Shown here: positions 1 to 8,109 of the stretch, piece after piece
Position numbering within the stretch: position 1 is the first letter of the stretch
Layout: each line of letters begins with the position of its first letter
Assembly (NCBI GenBank): GCA_046758065.1
Contig: JBHHZM010000009.1
Span: 1-41,401, forward strand
From: JBHHZM01 sp046758065
Lineage (GTDB): Bacteria; Pseudomonadota; Alphaproteobacteria; JAAXGF01
DNA: 41,401 nucleotides
Direction of reading: 5' to 3'
Translations under genes and position numbers: made by a program
Notes under the pieces: model-generated
What the model was told of the DNA's origin: nothing
The model's input: only the letters and a program-made list of their open reading frames with translations
Database searches by the model: none

Positions 1-871
1 CGAGACGGAACAGTGCGAGCAGGCGTGCGAGCCGCTCTTCGTCCACGTCGGCGCCGTTATAGAGGTCGTTGAGGATGGCGGTCGCTTCGGCGTCGAGCCC
101 GACGTGCCACACCCAGCGCTCGTCGCGGATCGACGCCACCGGCTGGATCGACGTGTCGGCGTCGGTGAAGTGCCGGATCCAGGTTTCGAGAACGCGCGCC
201 AGCGCGTCGAGTCCGGGCGCCGCGAACGTGACGTCGAGCACGGTGTCGTGGCGTTCGTCGCGCCGCCAGTAGTCGTCGGCGTTGGCCTCGCCCAGCACGT
301 CGAGGTCGACGCGGCGCGGCGCCGTTCCGGTTTCAATGAGCAACCGGCCGAGATCGCCGAAGCCGCCGCTGGCGGCGTACATCTCCACCGTTTCCAGGTC
401 GGCGGCCATGACGCGGCCTTCGTGGATCGTCATTTTCTGCGCACGGAACAGAAACTCGCCCGCCCGCGCCCTGAGCGCATCGGCCCCCTCGAGCATGCCG
501 CGCACGACGACGTGCACGAGGTGGTCGACGAACATCGGCGGGATCTCGACCCGGGCCTCGCGGAACAGACCGAGGTAGCCGTCCTCCACCGTATCGGCGG
601 CGATCAGCCGGTCGCGGAAGGCGAGCAGCACCCGGTAGTTCTCGCGCGCTTCCGCATCGGCGAGGCGGGCGAGCCGCGCGGGCGATACCGCCTCGCGCGG
701 GTTCGCCATCAGGGCCGCGTGCAGCGCCCGCTCGGCGTCGCACGACTCAGGCACCGGCCGCATCTCGGGCCGCTCCAGATAGGCCCGCAGGAAATCGTCG
801 GTAACCGCGAGCCTGCCGTCGGCGCGGCGCGTCAGCAGGTGGTATCCGGAGTGTCGCCAGAAATCGGTCAT
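1..871 (-). CDS. DUF6352 family protein (3' end outside window)
   Basis: This minus-strand frame is open from the ATG at 871 to the window edge, giving about 290 residues without a stop. The protein starts MTDFWRHSGYHLLTRRADG and continues with a helical acidic body. I recognise it as a DUF6352-type conserved alphaproteobacterial protein whose biochemical role is unknown. There is no signal peptide or membrane segment. The start is fixed by the conserved DFW-HSG opening, which is repeated in the relic at 1539-1619. A possible promoter lies at 878-907. It is transcribed in the same direction as higBA, which lies directly upstream. The family name is from memory; the reading frame is solid. Confidence 0.7.
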   Translation of the reverse strand, partial: MTDFWRHSGYHLLTRRADGRLAVTDDFLRAYLERPEMRPVPESCDAERALHAALMANPREAVSPARLARLADAEARENYRVLLAFRDRLIAADTVEDGYLGLFREARVEIPPMFVDHLVHVVVRGMLEGADALRARAGEFLFRAQKMTIHEGRVMAADLETVEMYAASGGFGDLGRLLIETGTAPRRVDLDVLGEANADDYWRRDERHDTVLDVTFAAPGLDALARVLETWIRHFTDADTSIQPVASIRDERWVWHVGLDAEATAILNDLYNGADVDEERLARLLALFRL

Positions 872-877
872 GAGGTG

Positions 878-907
878 AGTATAGGGCGGGGCGTTCGGCG
901 ATGTCGC
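878..907 (-). promoter_or_regulatory. Possible sigma-70-type promoter for the DUF6352 gene
   Basis: On the minus strand, GCGACA (902-907) and TATACT (878-883) are separated by 18 bases, 6 bases before the DUF6352 ATG. The -10 is good and the -35 is weak. The leader would be very short, so initiation could be nearly leaderless. Confidence 0.3.
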
Positions 908-929
908 CGCCACGCGACGGGCGGGCCGG

Positions 930-1229
930 CTATGCTGCAGCGGTGGGGCGCCGCACCCGGCGTTCAATCTCTTGGCCACGGTCGCGTTCGACGACGGCGA
1001 TGTCGTACTGGCTCTGGAGATTGAGCCAGAACGTGGGGCTGTTGCCGAAGTACCGTCCAAGCCGCACGGCGGTGTCGGCGGTGATCGACCGACGCCCGTT
1101 GAGGATGTCGGTGATCCGCCCCGACGGCACGCCGATGTCGAGCGCCAGCCGGTTGGCGCTCAACTTGCGGCTCCTAAGTTCGCGACGGAGGAGACTGCCG
1201 GGGTGCGAAATCGGGGTCATTTCGGTCAT
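930..1229 (-). CDS. higA: HigA-family antitoxin (XRE HTH)
   Basis: The protein has 99 residues. The N-terminal line HPGSLLRRELRSRKLSANRL is the classic opening of HigA-family addiction-module antitoxins. It is followed by an XRE helix-turn-helix (about residues 20-55, with RITDILNGRRSITADTAVRL) and the family signature of a large Trp/Leu-rich helix (FWLNLQSQYD). It should neutralise the HigB product and autorepress the operon. The order is toxin first, antitoxin second, with a 9-bp gap, as is typical for hig loci. Confidence 0.88.
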   Translation of the reverse strand: MTEMTPISHPGSLLRRELRSRKLSANRLALDIGVPSGRITDILNGRRSITADTAVRLGRYFGNSPTFWLNLQSQYDIAVVERDRGQEIERRVRRPTAAA

Positions 1230-1238
1230 CCGCTATGG

Positions 1239-1526
1239 TCATCCCTTATGGTAATCGACGATCTCGACGTTGTACGCGTGGCGCTTTCGGAACTCGAAGC
1301 AGATGCGCCACGGACCGTTCACGATCATCGCCCATTGACCTCGCCGGTCGCCCTTGAGCTTGTGCAACCCGACGCCGGCCAGCGGGCTCAGGTCGCGAAG
1401 CGAGGTCGCGGCGTTCAGCGCCAGAAGCAGGTCGATGGCGGCGGCGAAGTCGAGCCCGCGAAACCGGTTCGGGCGTCCGCCTTCCCAAACCTTGCGGCTC
1501 GCCGCGTTTCGCCACGATCCGATCAC
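1239..1526 (-). CDS. higB: HigB-family toxin (RelE/ParE superfamily)
   Basis: The protein has 95 residues. The C-terminal motifs GDRRGQWAMIVNGPWRICF and NVEIVDYHKG are those of HigB-type ribosome-dependent mRNA interferases. The start is GTG at 1526 (MIGSWRNAASRKVWEGGR), matching the usual family opening of a short strand then an Arg/Lys-rich helix. I see no clear Shine-Dalgarno before the GTG. The stop of a 26-codon relic reading frame lies 12 bases upstream, so translation may be coupled to that leader. It is partnered by higA downstream. Confidence 0.85.
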   Translation of the reverse strand: MIGSWRNAASRKVWEGGRPNRFRGLDFAAAIDLLLALNAATSLRDLSPLAGVGLHKLKGDRRGQWAMIVNGPWRICFEFRKRHAYNVEIVDYHKG

Positions 1527-1538
1527 GGCAAGAACGTA

Positions 1539-1619
1539 CTACATGGAACGGTGAAGCGCAAGGACACCCTCGCCGCGCGCCGAGAGGCGATAGCCGGAAT
1601 GGCGCCAGAAATCGGGCAT
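1539..1619 (-). pseudogene. 5' relic of a second DUF6352 gene, now upstream of higB
   Basis: A 27-codon frame (including the stop) encodes MPDFWRHSGYRLSARGEGVL and ends at an amber codon. It matches the first residues of the intact gene at 871 (MTDFWRHSGYHLLTRRADG), and its upstream DNA is also similar: TATAGT stands 5-10 bases before the ATG, against TATACT at the intact copy. Similarity stops after about 20 codons and higB begins immediately downstream. It looks like a promoter plus 5'-end duplicate left when the toxin-antitoxin module entered. It may now act as a leader peptide for higBA. Confidence 0.6.
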
Positions 1620-1733
1620 GAGTCACACTATATGACGGGGTGAACGCGATGAATCCGCTTTTTCACGGGGAAACTGGACGGGGCGCGTTCGCGGTGCCAT
1701 ATTCTGCGCGCAATTTGTACTGGAGGTCGCCGC

Positions 1734-2090
1734 ATGACCACGATGGTCACCCGCTTGTTCACCTGGAGGAAGGGCGAACTCGTCGGCGAGGACGAGTTCG
1801 GCAACCGGTACTACCGGGAGCGCGCGACGCCCGCTCCGGGTATGCGCTGGCGTCGCTGGGTCGTCTACCGGGGCGAGGACGAGGCTTCGAAGGTGCCGCC
1901 CGGCTGGCACGCCTGGCTGCACCACATGAGCGATGCACCGCCTGACGAGGCGGCGTCCGGGCGGCGGCCGTGGCAGAAACCGCACCTTCCCAACCTCACC
2001 GGGACGACGGCGGCCTATCGCCCGCCCGGCGATCTGGCGGGGAAGCGGCCCGAGGGCATGCCGCCGCCGTACCAACCATGGCGGCCGTGA
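1734..2090 (+). CDS. NADH:ubiquinone oxidoreductase subunit NDUFA12
   Basis: The protein has 118 residues. GELVGEDEFGNRYYRER, RWVVYRG and VPPGWHAWLHHM are the hallmark motifs of the NDUFA12 (B17.2) accessory subunit of respiratory complex I, found in alphaproteobacteria and mitochondria. It is a soluble peripheral subunit on the matrix/cytoplasmic side. A good GGAGG lies 9 bases before the ATG. The Pro-rich C-terminus (MPPPYQPWRP) is usual. Its position directly ahead of mlaD is, as I recall, a common alphaproteobacterial arrangement. Confidence 0.92.
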   Translation: MTTMVTRLFTWRKGELVGEDEFGNRYYRERATPAPGMRWRRWVVYRGEDEASKVPPGWHAWLHHMSDAPPDEAASGRRPWQKPHLPNLTGTTAAYRPPGDLAGKRPEGMPPPYQPWRP

Positions 2091-2116
2091 CCGGCGCAAG
2101 AAGAGGAGACCGTTAG

Positions 2117-2578
2117 ATGGGCAAGACGCTGCTTGAAACTCTGATGGGCGCCGTGGTGCTGGGGGTCGCCGGGATCTTCATTGTCTTCGCGTACACTCGC
2201 GCCGACGTCTCGACCGTGTCGGGATACGAGATCTTCGCGCAGTTCTCGGCGGTCGACGGACTCAAGACCGGCGACGACGTACGGATCAGCGGAATCAAGG
2301 TCGGCTCGGTCACCGACCAGACTCTCGATCCCAAGTTCTACCGCGCCGTCGTGCACATGAATATCGATCCGAAGATCGAACTGCCCGAGGATACGACCGC
2401 CGCGGTCGTGAGCGCGGGCCTGCTGGGCGGGAAGTACGTCGCGCTCGATCCCGGCGGTGCCGACGAGCTGATCCCGCCGGGTGGCGAAATCAAGCTTACC
2501 CAGTCCTCGGTCAACCTCGAAGGTCTCCTGGGCAAGGTGATCTACAGCGTCGGCGGCGGTTCCAAGGGCGGCGATTAG
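2117..2578 (+). CDS. mlaD: MlaD-type phospholipid transport substrate-binding protein
   Basis: The protein has 153 residues, with one N-terminal transmembrane helix (about residues 8-28) and then a single MCE domain (SAVDGLKTGDDVRISGIKVG, SAGLLGGKYVALDPGG). MlaD forms the periplasmic hexameric ring anchored to the inner-membrane MlaFEB ABC complex, which moves phospholipids between the membranes and keeps outer-membrane asymmetry. The length is normal for the family. The RBS AGGAG lies about 10 bases before the ATG. mlaE and mlaF are not in the window, so this gene is separated from the rest of its complex or the operon is split. Confidence 0.9.
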   Translation: MGKTLLETLMGAVVLGVAGIFIVFAYTRADVSTVSGYEIFAQFSAVDGLKTGDDVRISGIKVGSVTDQTLDPKFYRAVVHMNIDPKIELPEDTTAAVVSAGLLGGKYVALDPGGADELIPPGGEIKLTQSSVNLEGLLGKVIYSVGGGSKGGD

Positions 2579-2584
2579 AGCGAA

Positions 2585-3355
2585 ATGGGCGCCGGGGCGG
2601 CACGGCAGGCGTGGCGGGCCGGACGCTACGCGAAGAACGCCCGATTCGTCTCCGAGTTCGGCGCGCCATTGATTGACCTGCTCGCCCCCCGGCCCGGCGA
2701 ACGCGTCCTCGATCTCGGCTGCGGCGACGGCGTACTCGGCCTGGAGATCGCGGCGCGCGGGGCGTGCGTGGTCGGCGTCGATGCGGCGCCCGACATGGTT
2801 GCCGCGGCGCGGGAGCGAGGGATCGATGCGCGCGTCATGGACGGCGAGGCGCTGGACTTCGACACCGAATTCGACGCCGTCTTCTCCAACGCGGCGCTGC
2901 ACTGGATGCGTCGGCCCGAGGCCGTGATCGCCGGTGTGCGCCGGGCGCTGAAGCCCGGCGGCCGCTTCGTCGCCGAGTTCGGCGGCGAGGGCAACATCGC
3001 CCGGGTGATCAAACCGCTCGTCGCGGCGCTCGCCGCACGCGACATCGATGCGCGGCGGTACTGGCCGTGGTATTTCCCGGGCGTTGACGCGTACCGCGAC
3101 AAGCTGAACGCGGCCGGGTTCGAAATCGCCGACATTTCTCTCTTTCCCCGGCCGACCCCGATTCCGGGCGCTCTCGGCGACTGGCTCGATACCTTCGCCG
3201 AGAGCTTCCTCGCTGCCGTGCCTGCCGCCGGACGGGCAACTCTCAAGGCCGATGTCACCGCCGCGCTGCGACCGGAACTTTGCGACGCCGACGGACGCTG
3301 GACGCTCGATTACGTGCGTCTGCGCGTGGTCGCCGGACTTCCGGGGCCGGAATGA
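2585..3355 (+). CDS. Class I SAM-dependent methyltransferase
   Basis: The protein has 256 residues. Motif I is VLDLGCGDGVLGLEIAARG (about residues 40-58), followed by the acidic loop GVDAAPDM, and then FDAVFSNAALHWM for motifs II/III, with RALKPGGRFVAEFGG after it. This is a Rossmann-fold small-molecule methyltransferase of the trans-aconitate/ubiE-like type; the substrate cannot be assigned. It starts 6 bp after mlaD and its stop overlaps the next gene by 4 bp, so the three genes are probably co-transcribed. Confidence 0.85.
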   Translation: MGAGAARQAWRAGRYAKNARFVSEFGAPLIDLLAPRPGERVLDLGCGDGVLGLEIAARGACVVGVDAAPDMVAAARERGIDARVMDGEALDFDTEFDAVFSNAALHWMRRPEAVIAGVRRALKPGGRFVAEFGGEGNIARVIKPLVAALAARDIDARRYWPWYFPGVDAYRDKLNAAGFEIADISLFPRPTPIPGALGDWLDTFAESFLAAVPAAGRATLKADVTAALRPELCDADGRWTLDYVRLRVVAGLPGPE

Positions 3356-3579
3356 AAAAGGCGACCCGCCGGCGCGGCAAAATGGTCTGGCGCGCCCCCG
3401 ACGGTACGCCGGTTTCCTGTGTCGAGAAGCTCAAGATGCTCGACGAGAACATCGAAGAGATTCGGGCCATGGCCCAGGAGGCGCTCGAGGACGGCGTTCT
3501 CATGGGGTGCGACGAGGCCCAGGTGCGCGAGGTCCTGCACCGGCTCGTCGACGACCTCGCCCCGCCGTTCGAAGATTGA
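3352..3579 (+). CDS. Conserved hypothetical protein (75 aa)
   Basis: The start ATG overlaps the methyltransferase stop (ATGA). The product begins MKKATRRRGKMVWRAPDGTP, with a basic N-terminus and then an acidic helical body ending VLHRLVDDLAPPFED. There are no membrane segments. Its own stop overlaps the TTG start of the DUF2155 gene. I do not recognise a characterised family. The tight overlaps on both sides are the main evidence that it is real. Confidence 0.65.
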   Translation: MKKATRRRGKMVWRAPDGTPVSCVEKLKMLDENIEEIRAMAQEALEDGVLMGCDEAQVREVLHRLVDDLAPPFED

Positions 3580-4022
3580 GCAACCCGCGCCCCGCCGGCA
3601 TCGTGTTCGCGGCCGTCGTGGCCGGGGCGATGGTCGCCGGCTCCGCGTCGGCGCTCGCGACGCCCCAATCGCTCGCCGTGTTGCAGGGCCTCAACAAGGT
3701 CACCGCCCGGGTCTCGAAGATCGAGGCGCCGGTCGACCGGACGGTGCGCTTCGGCACCCTGGAAATCACCGTTCGCGTCTGCGACAAGGCGCCGCCGGAG
3801 GAGCCTCCCGAGAGCGCCGCCTTCCTCGAAATTCGCGACGTCAAGCCGGGCGAGACGCCGGTCGAACTGTTCGTCGGCTGGATGTTTGCCTCGAGTCCGG
3901 GACTTTCGGCGCTCGAGCATCCGGTCTACGACATCTGGGTGCTCGACTGTCAGGGAGAACCCGCGTCCGGAGTGCCCGCCGCCCCGACCGCGCCGCCACC
4001 GCCCGGCCCGTCGTCCGGGTAG
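3576..4022 (+). CDS. DUF2155 domain-containing exported protein
   Basis: The protein has 148 residues from a TTG start that overlaps the preceding stop (TTGA). A signal peptide (about residues 8-27, ending in SASALA) is followed by the DUF2155 core: KVTARVSKIEAPVDRTVRFG, LEITVRVCDKAPPEE and ELFVGWMFASSPGLSALEHP, then YDIWVLDCQG. The two Cys (CDKAP and LDCQG) are conserved in the family, as I recall. Its function is unknown; it is probably periplasmic. The Pro-rich 3' end overlaps the convergent aat gene by 73 bp. Confidence 0.82.
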   Translation: MSNPRPAGIVFAAVVAGAMVAGSASALATPQSLAVLQGLNKVTARVSKIEAPVDRTVRFGTLEITVRVCDKAPPEEPPESAAFLEIRDVKPGETPVELFVGWMFASSPGLSALEHPVYDIWVLDCQGEPASGVPAAPTAPPPPGPSSG

Positions 4023-4621
4023 AAATTGGCGTTGGCCTCGATCGCATCGCGCAACAGCTCGTGATAGCGGGTGCGCGGCACCTCGATCGCGCCAAAGATT
4101 CGCAGATGTGGGGTGACGAACTGGGTATCGAGCAGCCTGAAGCCCCCGCGCCGGAGCCGGTCGACGAGATGGACCAGCGCCACCTTGCTGGCGTCGGTCT
4201 CGCGGCTGAACATGCTCTCGCCGAAGAAGGCTCCGCCCAGAACCACGCCGTAAAGACCGCCGGCGAGTCGTCCGTCGCGCCAGCATTCGATGCTGTGGAC
4301 GTGGCCCTTGCGATGGAGCGCGGTGTAGAGCGTAACGATCTGGTCGTTGATCCAGGTTTCCCGGCGGCCCTTGCCGGTTTCGGCGCAGCCGGCGATGACG
4401 TCGGCGAACGCCGTGTCGCAGCGCACCTCGAAGACGCCGCTGCGCACCCGGCGCGCCAGCTTGCGCGGCACGTGGAAACGGTCGAAGGGGATGATGCCGC
4501 GCATCTCGGGGTCGACCCAGAAAAGCTCGGGATCGTCGCGCGATTCGGCCATCGGGAAGATGCCGCAGGCGTACCCGCGCAGCACCAGCTCGGGCGTCAA
4601 CTCGAACATGGTCGTGCTCAC
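3950..4621 (-). CDS. aat: Leucyl/phenylalanyl-tRNA--protein transferase
   Basis: The protein has about 223 residues. The motifs GIFPMAESRDDPELFWVDP, RGIIPFDRFHVPRKLARR, GLYGVVLGGAFFGESMFSR and LLDTQFVTPHLRIFGA are diagnostic of Aat. This enzyme adds Leu or Phe from aminoacyl-tRNA to N-terminal Arg/Lys, marking proteins for ClpAP in the N-end rule pathway. The start is either GTG 4621, overlapping the accC stop (GTGA), or ATG 4609; the overlap favours coupling. It is the last gene of aroQ-accB-accC-aat and overlaps the convergent DUF2155 gene. Confidence 0.93.
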   Translation of the reverse strand: MSTTMFELTPELVLRGYACGIFPMAESRDDPELFWVDPEMRGIIPFDRFHVPRKLARRVRSGVFEVRCDTAFADVIAGCAETGKGRRETWINDQIVTLYTALHRKGHVHSIECWRDGRLAGGLYGVVLGGAFFGESMFSRETDASKVALVHLVDRLRRGGFRLLDTQFVTPHLRIFGAIEVPRTRYHELLRDAIEANANFYPDDGPGGGGAVGAAGTPDAGSP

Positions 4622-5961
4622 CGCTCGACGCCGAGAAACTCCTCGAGCCAGGCGATGTCGTAGGCGCCGTTGACGAAGTCGGCCTCGCCGATCAACCGCA
4701 AGTGAAGCGGAATGGTCGTCTCGATCCCGTCGATGACGTACTCCTCGAGCGCGCGGCGGAGCCGCATCAGGCACTCGTTGCGGCTGCCGCCGTGAACGAT
4801 CACCTTGGCGATCAGACTGTCGTAATGGGGCGGGATGCCATAGCCCGCGTAGACCCCCGAATCGACGCGCACCCCGAGCCCGCCCGGCGCATGGTAGTTG
4901 CCGATATGCCCGGGGGAAGGCAGGAAGGTCACCGGATTTTCCGCGTTGATCCGGCACTCGATGGCATGGCCTTCGAGCCGCACATCCTGCTGTGCGTATC
5001 CGAGCGGTGCGCCGGCGGCGATGCGGATTTGCTCACGCACCAGGTCGATGCCGGTGATCATCTCGGTGACCGGGTGTTCGACCTGAAGGCGGGTGTTCAT
5101 TTCGAGGAAATGAAAATCGCCGTCCTCGTAAAGGAACTCGACGGTTCCGACGCCGCGATAGCCGAGCCGGGCGATCGCCTCGACCACCCGTTCCCCGATA
5201 TCCCGGCGTTCGTCCTCGTTGAGCGCCGGCGAAGGCGCTTCCTCGACAAGCTTCTGGTGGCGCCGTTGCAGCGAGCAGTCGCGCTCGCCAAGGTGGACCA
5301 CGCTGCCGTGCTCGTCGGCGATGATCTGGATCTCGATATGGCGCGGGTGGGCGAGAAATTTTTCGATATAAAGCGATCCGTCGCCGAAGGCGGCGGCCGC
5401 CTCGGCGCGCGCCGCGGAGAAGGCTTCGGCCATGCGCTCCTCCGACCGTACCGCCTTCAACCCCGTGCCGCCGCCGCCGGCGACCGCCTTGAGCAACACC
5501 GGGTAGCCGATCTCGCCGCCGCGCCGCGCCGCCTCCTCGACGTCGGCTAGCATGCCCTCCGTTCCCGGCACCACCGGAACGCCGAGCTTGCGCATCGTCG
5601 CCTTGGCCTCGATCTTGTTGCCCATGAGGCGGATATGCTCGGGCCGGGGGCCGATGAAGGTGAAGCCGTGCTCTTCGACGATCTCGGCGAACCCGGCGTT
5701 TTCCGAGAGGAAGCCGTAACCGGGGTGAATGGCGTCGGTGTTGGTGATCTCGGCCGCCGAAATGATCGCCGGGATGTTGAGATAGCTCTCCGTCGCCGCC
5801 GGCGGGCCGATACAGACACTTTCGTCGGCGAGCCGCACGTGCATCGCCGCGGCGTCGGCGGTCGAATGCACGGCGACGGTCCGAATGCCCATCTCGCGAC
5901 AGGCGCGGTGCACCCGCATGGCGATCTCACCGCGATTGGCGATGAGGACCTTGTCGAACAT
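4618..5961 (-). CDS. accC: Acetyl-CoA carboxylase, biotin carboxylase subunit
   Basis: The protein has 447 residues, full length for AccC. It begins MFDKVLIANRGEIAMRVHRA, with the Rossmann-like N-domain. GYGFLSENAGFAE and the ATP-grasp Gly-rich loop (KAVAGGGGTGLKAVRS) follow, and then the active-site stretch FLEMNTRLQVEHPVTEMITG. It carboxylates biotin on AccB using ATP and bicarbonate in the first step of fatty acid synthesis. It is 15 bp downstream of accB. Confidence 0.96.
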   Translation of the reverse strand: MFDKVLIANRGEIAMRVHRACREMGIRTVAVHSTADAAAMHVRLADESVCIGPPAATESYLNIPAIISAAEITNTDAIHPGYGFLSENAGFAEIVEEHGFTFIGPRPEHIRLMGNKIEAKATMRKLGVPVVPGTEGMLADVEEAARRGGEIGYPVLLKAVAGGGGTGLKAVRSEERMAEAFSAARAEAAAAFGDGSLYIEKFLAHPRHIEIQIIADEHGSVVHLGERDCSLQRRHQKLVEEAPSPALNEDERRDIGERVVEAIARLGYRGVGTVEFLYEDGDFHFLEMNTRLQVEHPVTEMITGIDLVREQIRIAAGAPLGYAQQDVRLEGHAIECRINAENPVTFLPSPGHIGNYHAPGGLGVRVDSGVYAGYGIPPHYDSLIAKVIVHGGSRNECLMRLRRALEEYVIDGIETTIPLHLRLIGEADFVNGAYDIAWLEEFLGVER

Positions 5962-5976
5962 CGTTGCCCGGGGAAC

Positions 5977-6408
5977 TTACTCGAGGATCAGCAGCGATTC
6001 GCCGAACTCGACGGGGTCGCCGTTGCTGACGAAGATGGCGGTCACCCGCCCATCGCGGGGCGCGCGAATCGGATTCATCACCTTCATCGCCTCGATGATA
6101 AGCAACGTCTGGCCGTGGGCCACGTTGTCCCCGACCTGAACGAAGGGCGGCGCTCCGGGCTCGGGCGCGACGTAGACCGTACCCACCATGGGCGAGGCTA
6201 TCGCACCCGGAGGGGCTTCGTCGGCGGACGGCGGCGCAGCGGGCTCGGGCGCCGGTTGTGCCGTGCTCGCCGCCGTCGAATTGCCGCCGCGCACGACACG
6301 GACGCGTCGCTCGCCCTCGCCGATCTCGATCTCGCTCAGGCCGGTTTCCTCGAGAAGCCCGGCGAGCCGGCGGATGAGATCGGCGTCGATGTCGAACTTC
6401 GCCTTCAT
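5977..6408 (-). CDS. accB: Acetyl-CoA carboxylase biotin carboxyl carrier protein
   Basis: The protein has 143 residues. The N-terminal helix (LIRRLAGLLEETGLSEIEI) is followed by an Ala/Pro-rich linker at about residues 48-68 and a biotinyl domain with the EAMKVMN motif; Lys109 is the biotin acceptor. It carries CO2 between AccC and the AccAD carboxyltransferase. The ATG overlaps the aroQ stop by 4 bp, indicating translational coupling. Confidence 0.96.
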   Translation of the reverse strand: MKAKFDIDADLIRRLAGLLEETGLSEIEIGEGERRVRVVRGGNSTAASTAQPAPEPAAPPSADEAPPGAIASPMVGTVYVAPEPGAPPFVQVGDNVAHGQTLLIIEAMKVMNPIRAPRDGRVTAIFVSNGDPVEFGESLLILE

Positions 6409-6857
6409 TCGCTGCTCCGCCCTGTTATCAGCCGGGTTATCGCTTCGATCGCGAGTTCGTAGCCGTGGCTGCCGAACCCGCAGATCACGCCATCGGCGGT
6501 CTGCGATACGTAAGAGTGCCGGCGGAACGCCTCGCGCCGGTGAATGTTCGAAAGATGCACCTCGATGACCGGAATTCCGACCGCGCGCAGGGCGTCGAGA
6601 ATGGCGACCGAGGTATGGGTCAACGCGCCAGCGTTGACGACAATTCCGGCGGCGCGATCCCGCGCCTCCTGTATCCAGTCGACCAGTTCGCCCTCGTGGT
6701 TCGACTGACGAAAGTCGATCTCGAGACCGAGTGCTCCGCCTCTCGCCAGGCAAAGCTCTTTGATGTCCTCGAGCGTTTCGTCGCCGTAGATTTCGGGCTC
6801 GCGTGACCCCAACTGATTGAGGTTGGGCCCGTTGAGAATCAGAATGACGGGATCCAT
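6405..6857 (-). CDS. aroQ: Type II 3-dehydroquinate dehydratase
   Basis: The protein has 150 residues, the standard length for the dodecameric type II enzyme. Motifs are ILNGPNLNQLGSREPEIYG (with the active-site Tyr), FRQSNHEGELVDWIQEA, VNAGALTHTSVAILDAL and EVHLSNIHRREAFRRHSY. It catalyses the third step of the shikimate pathway. It is the first gene of the operon with accB, accC and aat; the aroQ-accBC linkage is common in proteobacteria. Confidence 0.96.
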   Translation of the reverse strand: MDPVILILNGPNLNQLGSREPEIYGDETLEDIKELCLARGGALGLEIDFRQSNHEGELVDWIQEARDRAAGIVVNAGALTHTSVAILDALRAVGIPVIEVHLSNIHRREAFRRHSYVSQTADGVICGFGSHGYELAIEAITRLITGRSSE

Positions 6858-6895
6858 TGCCGTCGTTCGCCGGCTCCAGACTGCGCAACGGCTTC

Positions 6896-6923
6896 CTTAT
6901 AGCATGCGACGGTCGACGTGCAA
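6896..6923 (-). promoter_or_regulatory. Likely sigma-70-type promoter for aroQ-accB-accC-aat
   Basis: On the minus strand, TTGCAC (6918-6923) and TATAAG (6896-6901) are separated by 16 bases, about 38 bp before the aroQ ATG. It is the best promoter-like match in the aroQ/hppD divergent region. No equally clear promoter was seen for the opposite hppD direction. Confidence 0.5.
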
Positions 6924-7047
6924 CGGCCCCGTCCTCCTTTGCGGCCCGCCCTTGGAATGCGAATGGCCCGTAACCACATCAGCGATAGCCGAGGGCCGAC
7001 CCCTCCCTCGCGGTCCGGCCCTTGTCCACATCGAGGGATATTCCGGC

Positions 7048-8109
7048 ATGTCAGAGCCCCGCGAAAATGTGATGGGCACCGACGGGTTCGAGTTCGTCGA
7101 ATACGCCGCTCCGGACCCTGCCGCACTCGCCGCGCTGTTCGAGAGTCTCGGCTTTACCGCGGTCGCCCGCCACCGTTCAAAGGACGTCACCCTGTATCGC
7201 CAGGGCGGCATCAACTTCATCATCAACGCCGAGTCCGATAGTTTCGCCCAGTCGTTTGCCCGGGTCCACGGACCGTCGGTCTGCGCCATCGCCTTCCGCG
7301 TGCGCGATGCGGCCTTCACCTTCGAGCGCACCATCGACCTCGGCGCGCTGCCGTATCGTGGCCCGGTCGGGCCGATGGAGCTCAACATCCCCGCCATCCG
7401 CGGGATCGGCGACAGCCTGATCTACCTCGTCGACCGCTACGACGGGCACACGATCTACGATGTCGACTTCGTGCCGCTCGCCGGCGCCGGGGAAGGGGGC
7501 CGCAGCGTCGGACTCGGCGACATCGATCATCTTACCCACAATGTTCACCGCGGCCGCATGGATCATTGGGCCGAGTTCTACGAGCGGCTGTTCAATTTCC
7601 ACGAGATCCGCTTTTTCGACATCAAGGGAAAGGCGACCGGCCTGCATTCGCGGGCGATGTCGAGCCCGTGCGGGAAAATCCGCATTCCGATCAACGAATC
7701 GTCCGACGACAAGTCGCAGATCGAGGAATACCTCGCCGCCTACAGGGGCGAGGGAATCCAGCATATCGCGCTTGCGACCGACGATATCTACGGCACGGTC
7801 GAGACGCTCCGCGATCGCGGCGTCGGTTTCATGTCGGTCCCCGACGCCTACTACGACGCCCTCGCCGAGCGCCTGCCGGGTCACGGCGAGGATGTCGCGC
7901 GCCTCAGGCGCAACCGGATCCTGATCGACGGCGCCTCGGACGAAGGCCGTCTGCTGCTCCAGATCTTCACCGAGACCGTGATCGGGCCGATATTCTTCGA
8001 AATCATCCAGCGCAAGGGCGAGGAGGGCTTCGGCGAAGGCAACTTCCAGGCGCTCTTCGAGGCCATGGAGCGCGACCAGATCGCCCGCGGTGTCCTCGGC
8101 GATGCGTAA
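7048..8109 (+). CDS. hppD: 4-hydroxyphenylpyruvate dioxygenase
   Basis: The protein has 353 residues, full length for bacterial HPPD. The two vicinal-oxygen-chelate halves are visible, with the iron ligands in IDHLTHNV (His), GIQHIALATDDIYGTV (His) and LLLQIFTET (Glu). The tail VIGPIFFEIIQRKGEEGFGEGNF is the conserved gating C-terminus. The enzyme converts 4-hydroxyphenylpyruvate to homogentisate in tyrosine catabolism. I chose ATG 7048; an internal ATG at 7072 is possible. Its stop overlaps the hmgA start. Confidence 0.95.
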   Translation: MSEPRENVMGTDGFEFVEYAAPDPAALAALFESLGFTAVARHRSKDVTLYRQGGINFIINAESDSFAQSFARVHGPSVCAIAFRVRDAAFTFERTIDLGALPYRGPVGPMELNIPAIRGIGDSLIYLVDRYDGHTIYDVDFVPLAGAGEGGRSVGLGDIDHLTHNVHRGRMDHWAEFYERLFNFHEIRFFDIKGKATGLHSRAMSSPCGKIRIPINESSDDKSQIEEYLAAYRGEGIQHIALATDDIYGTVETLRDRGVGFMSVPDAYYDALAERLPGHGEDVARLRRNRILIDGASDEGRLLLQIFTETVIGPIFFEIIQRKGEEGFGEGNFQALFEAMERDQIARGVLGDA

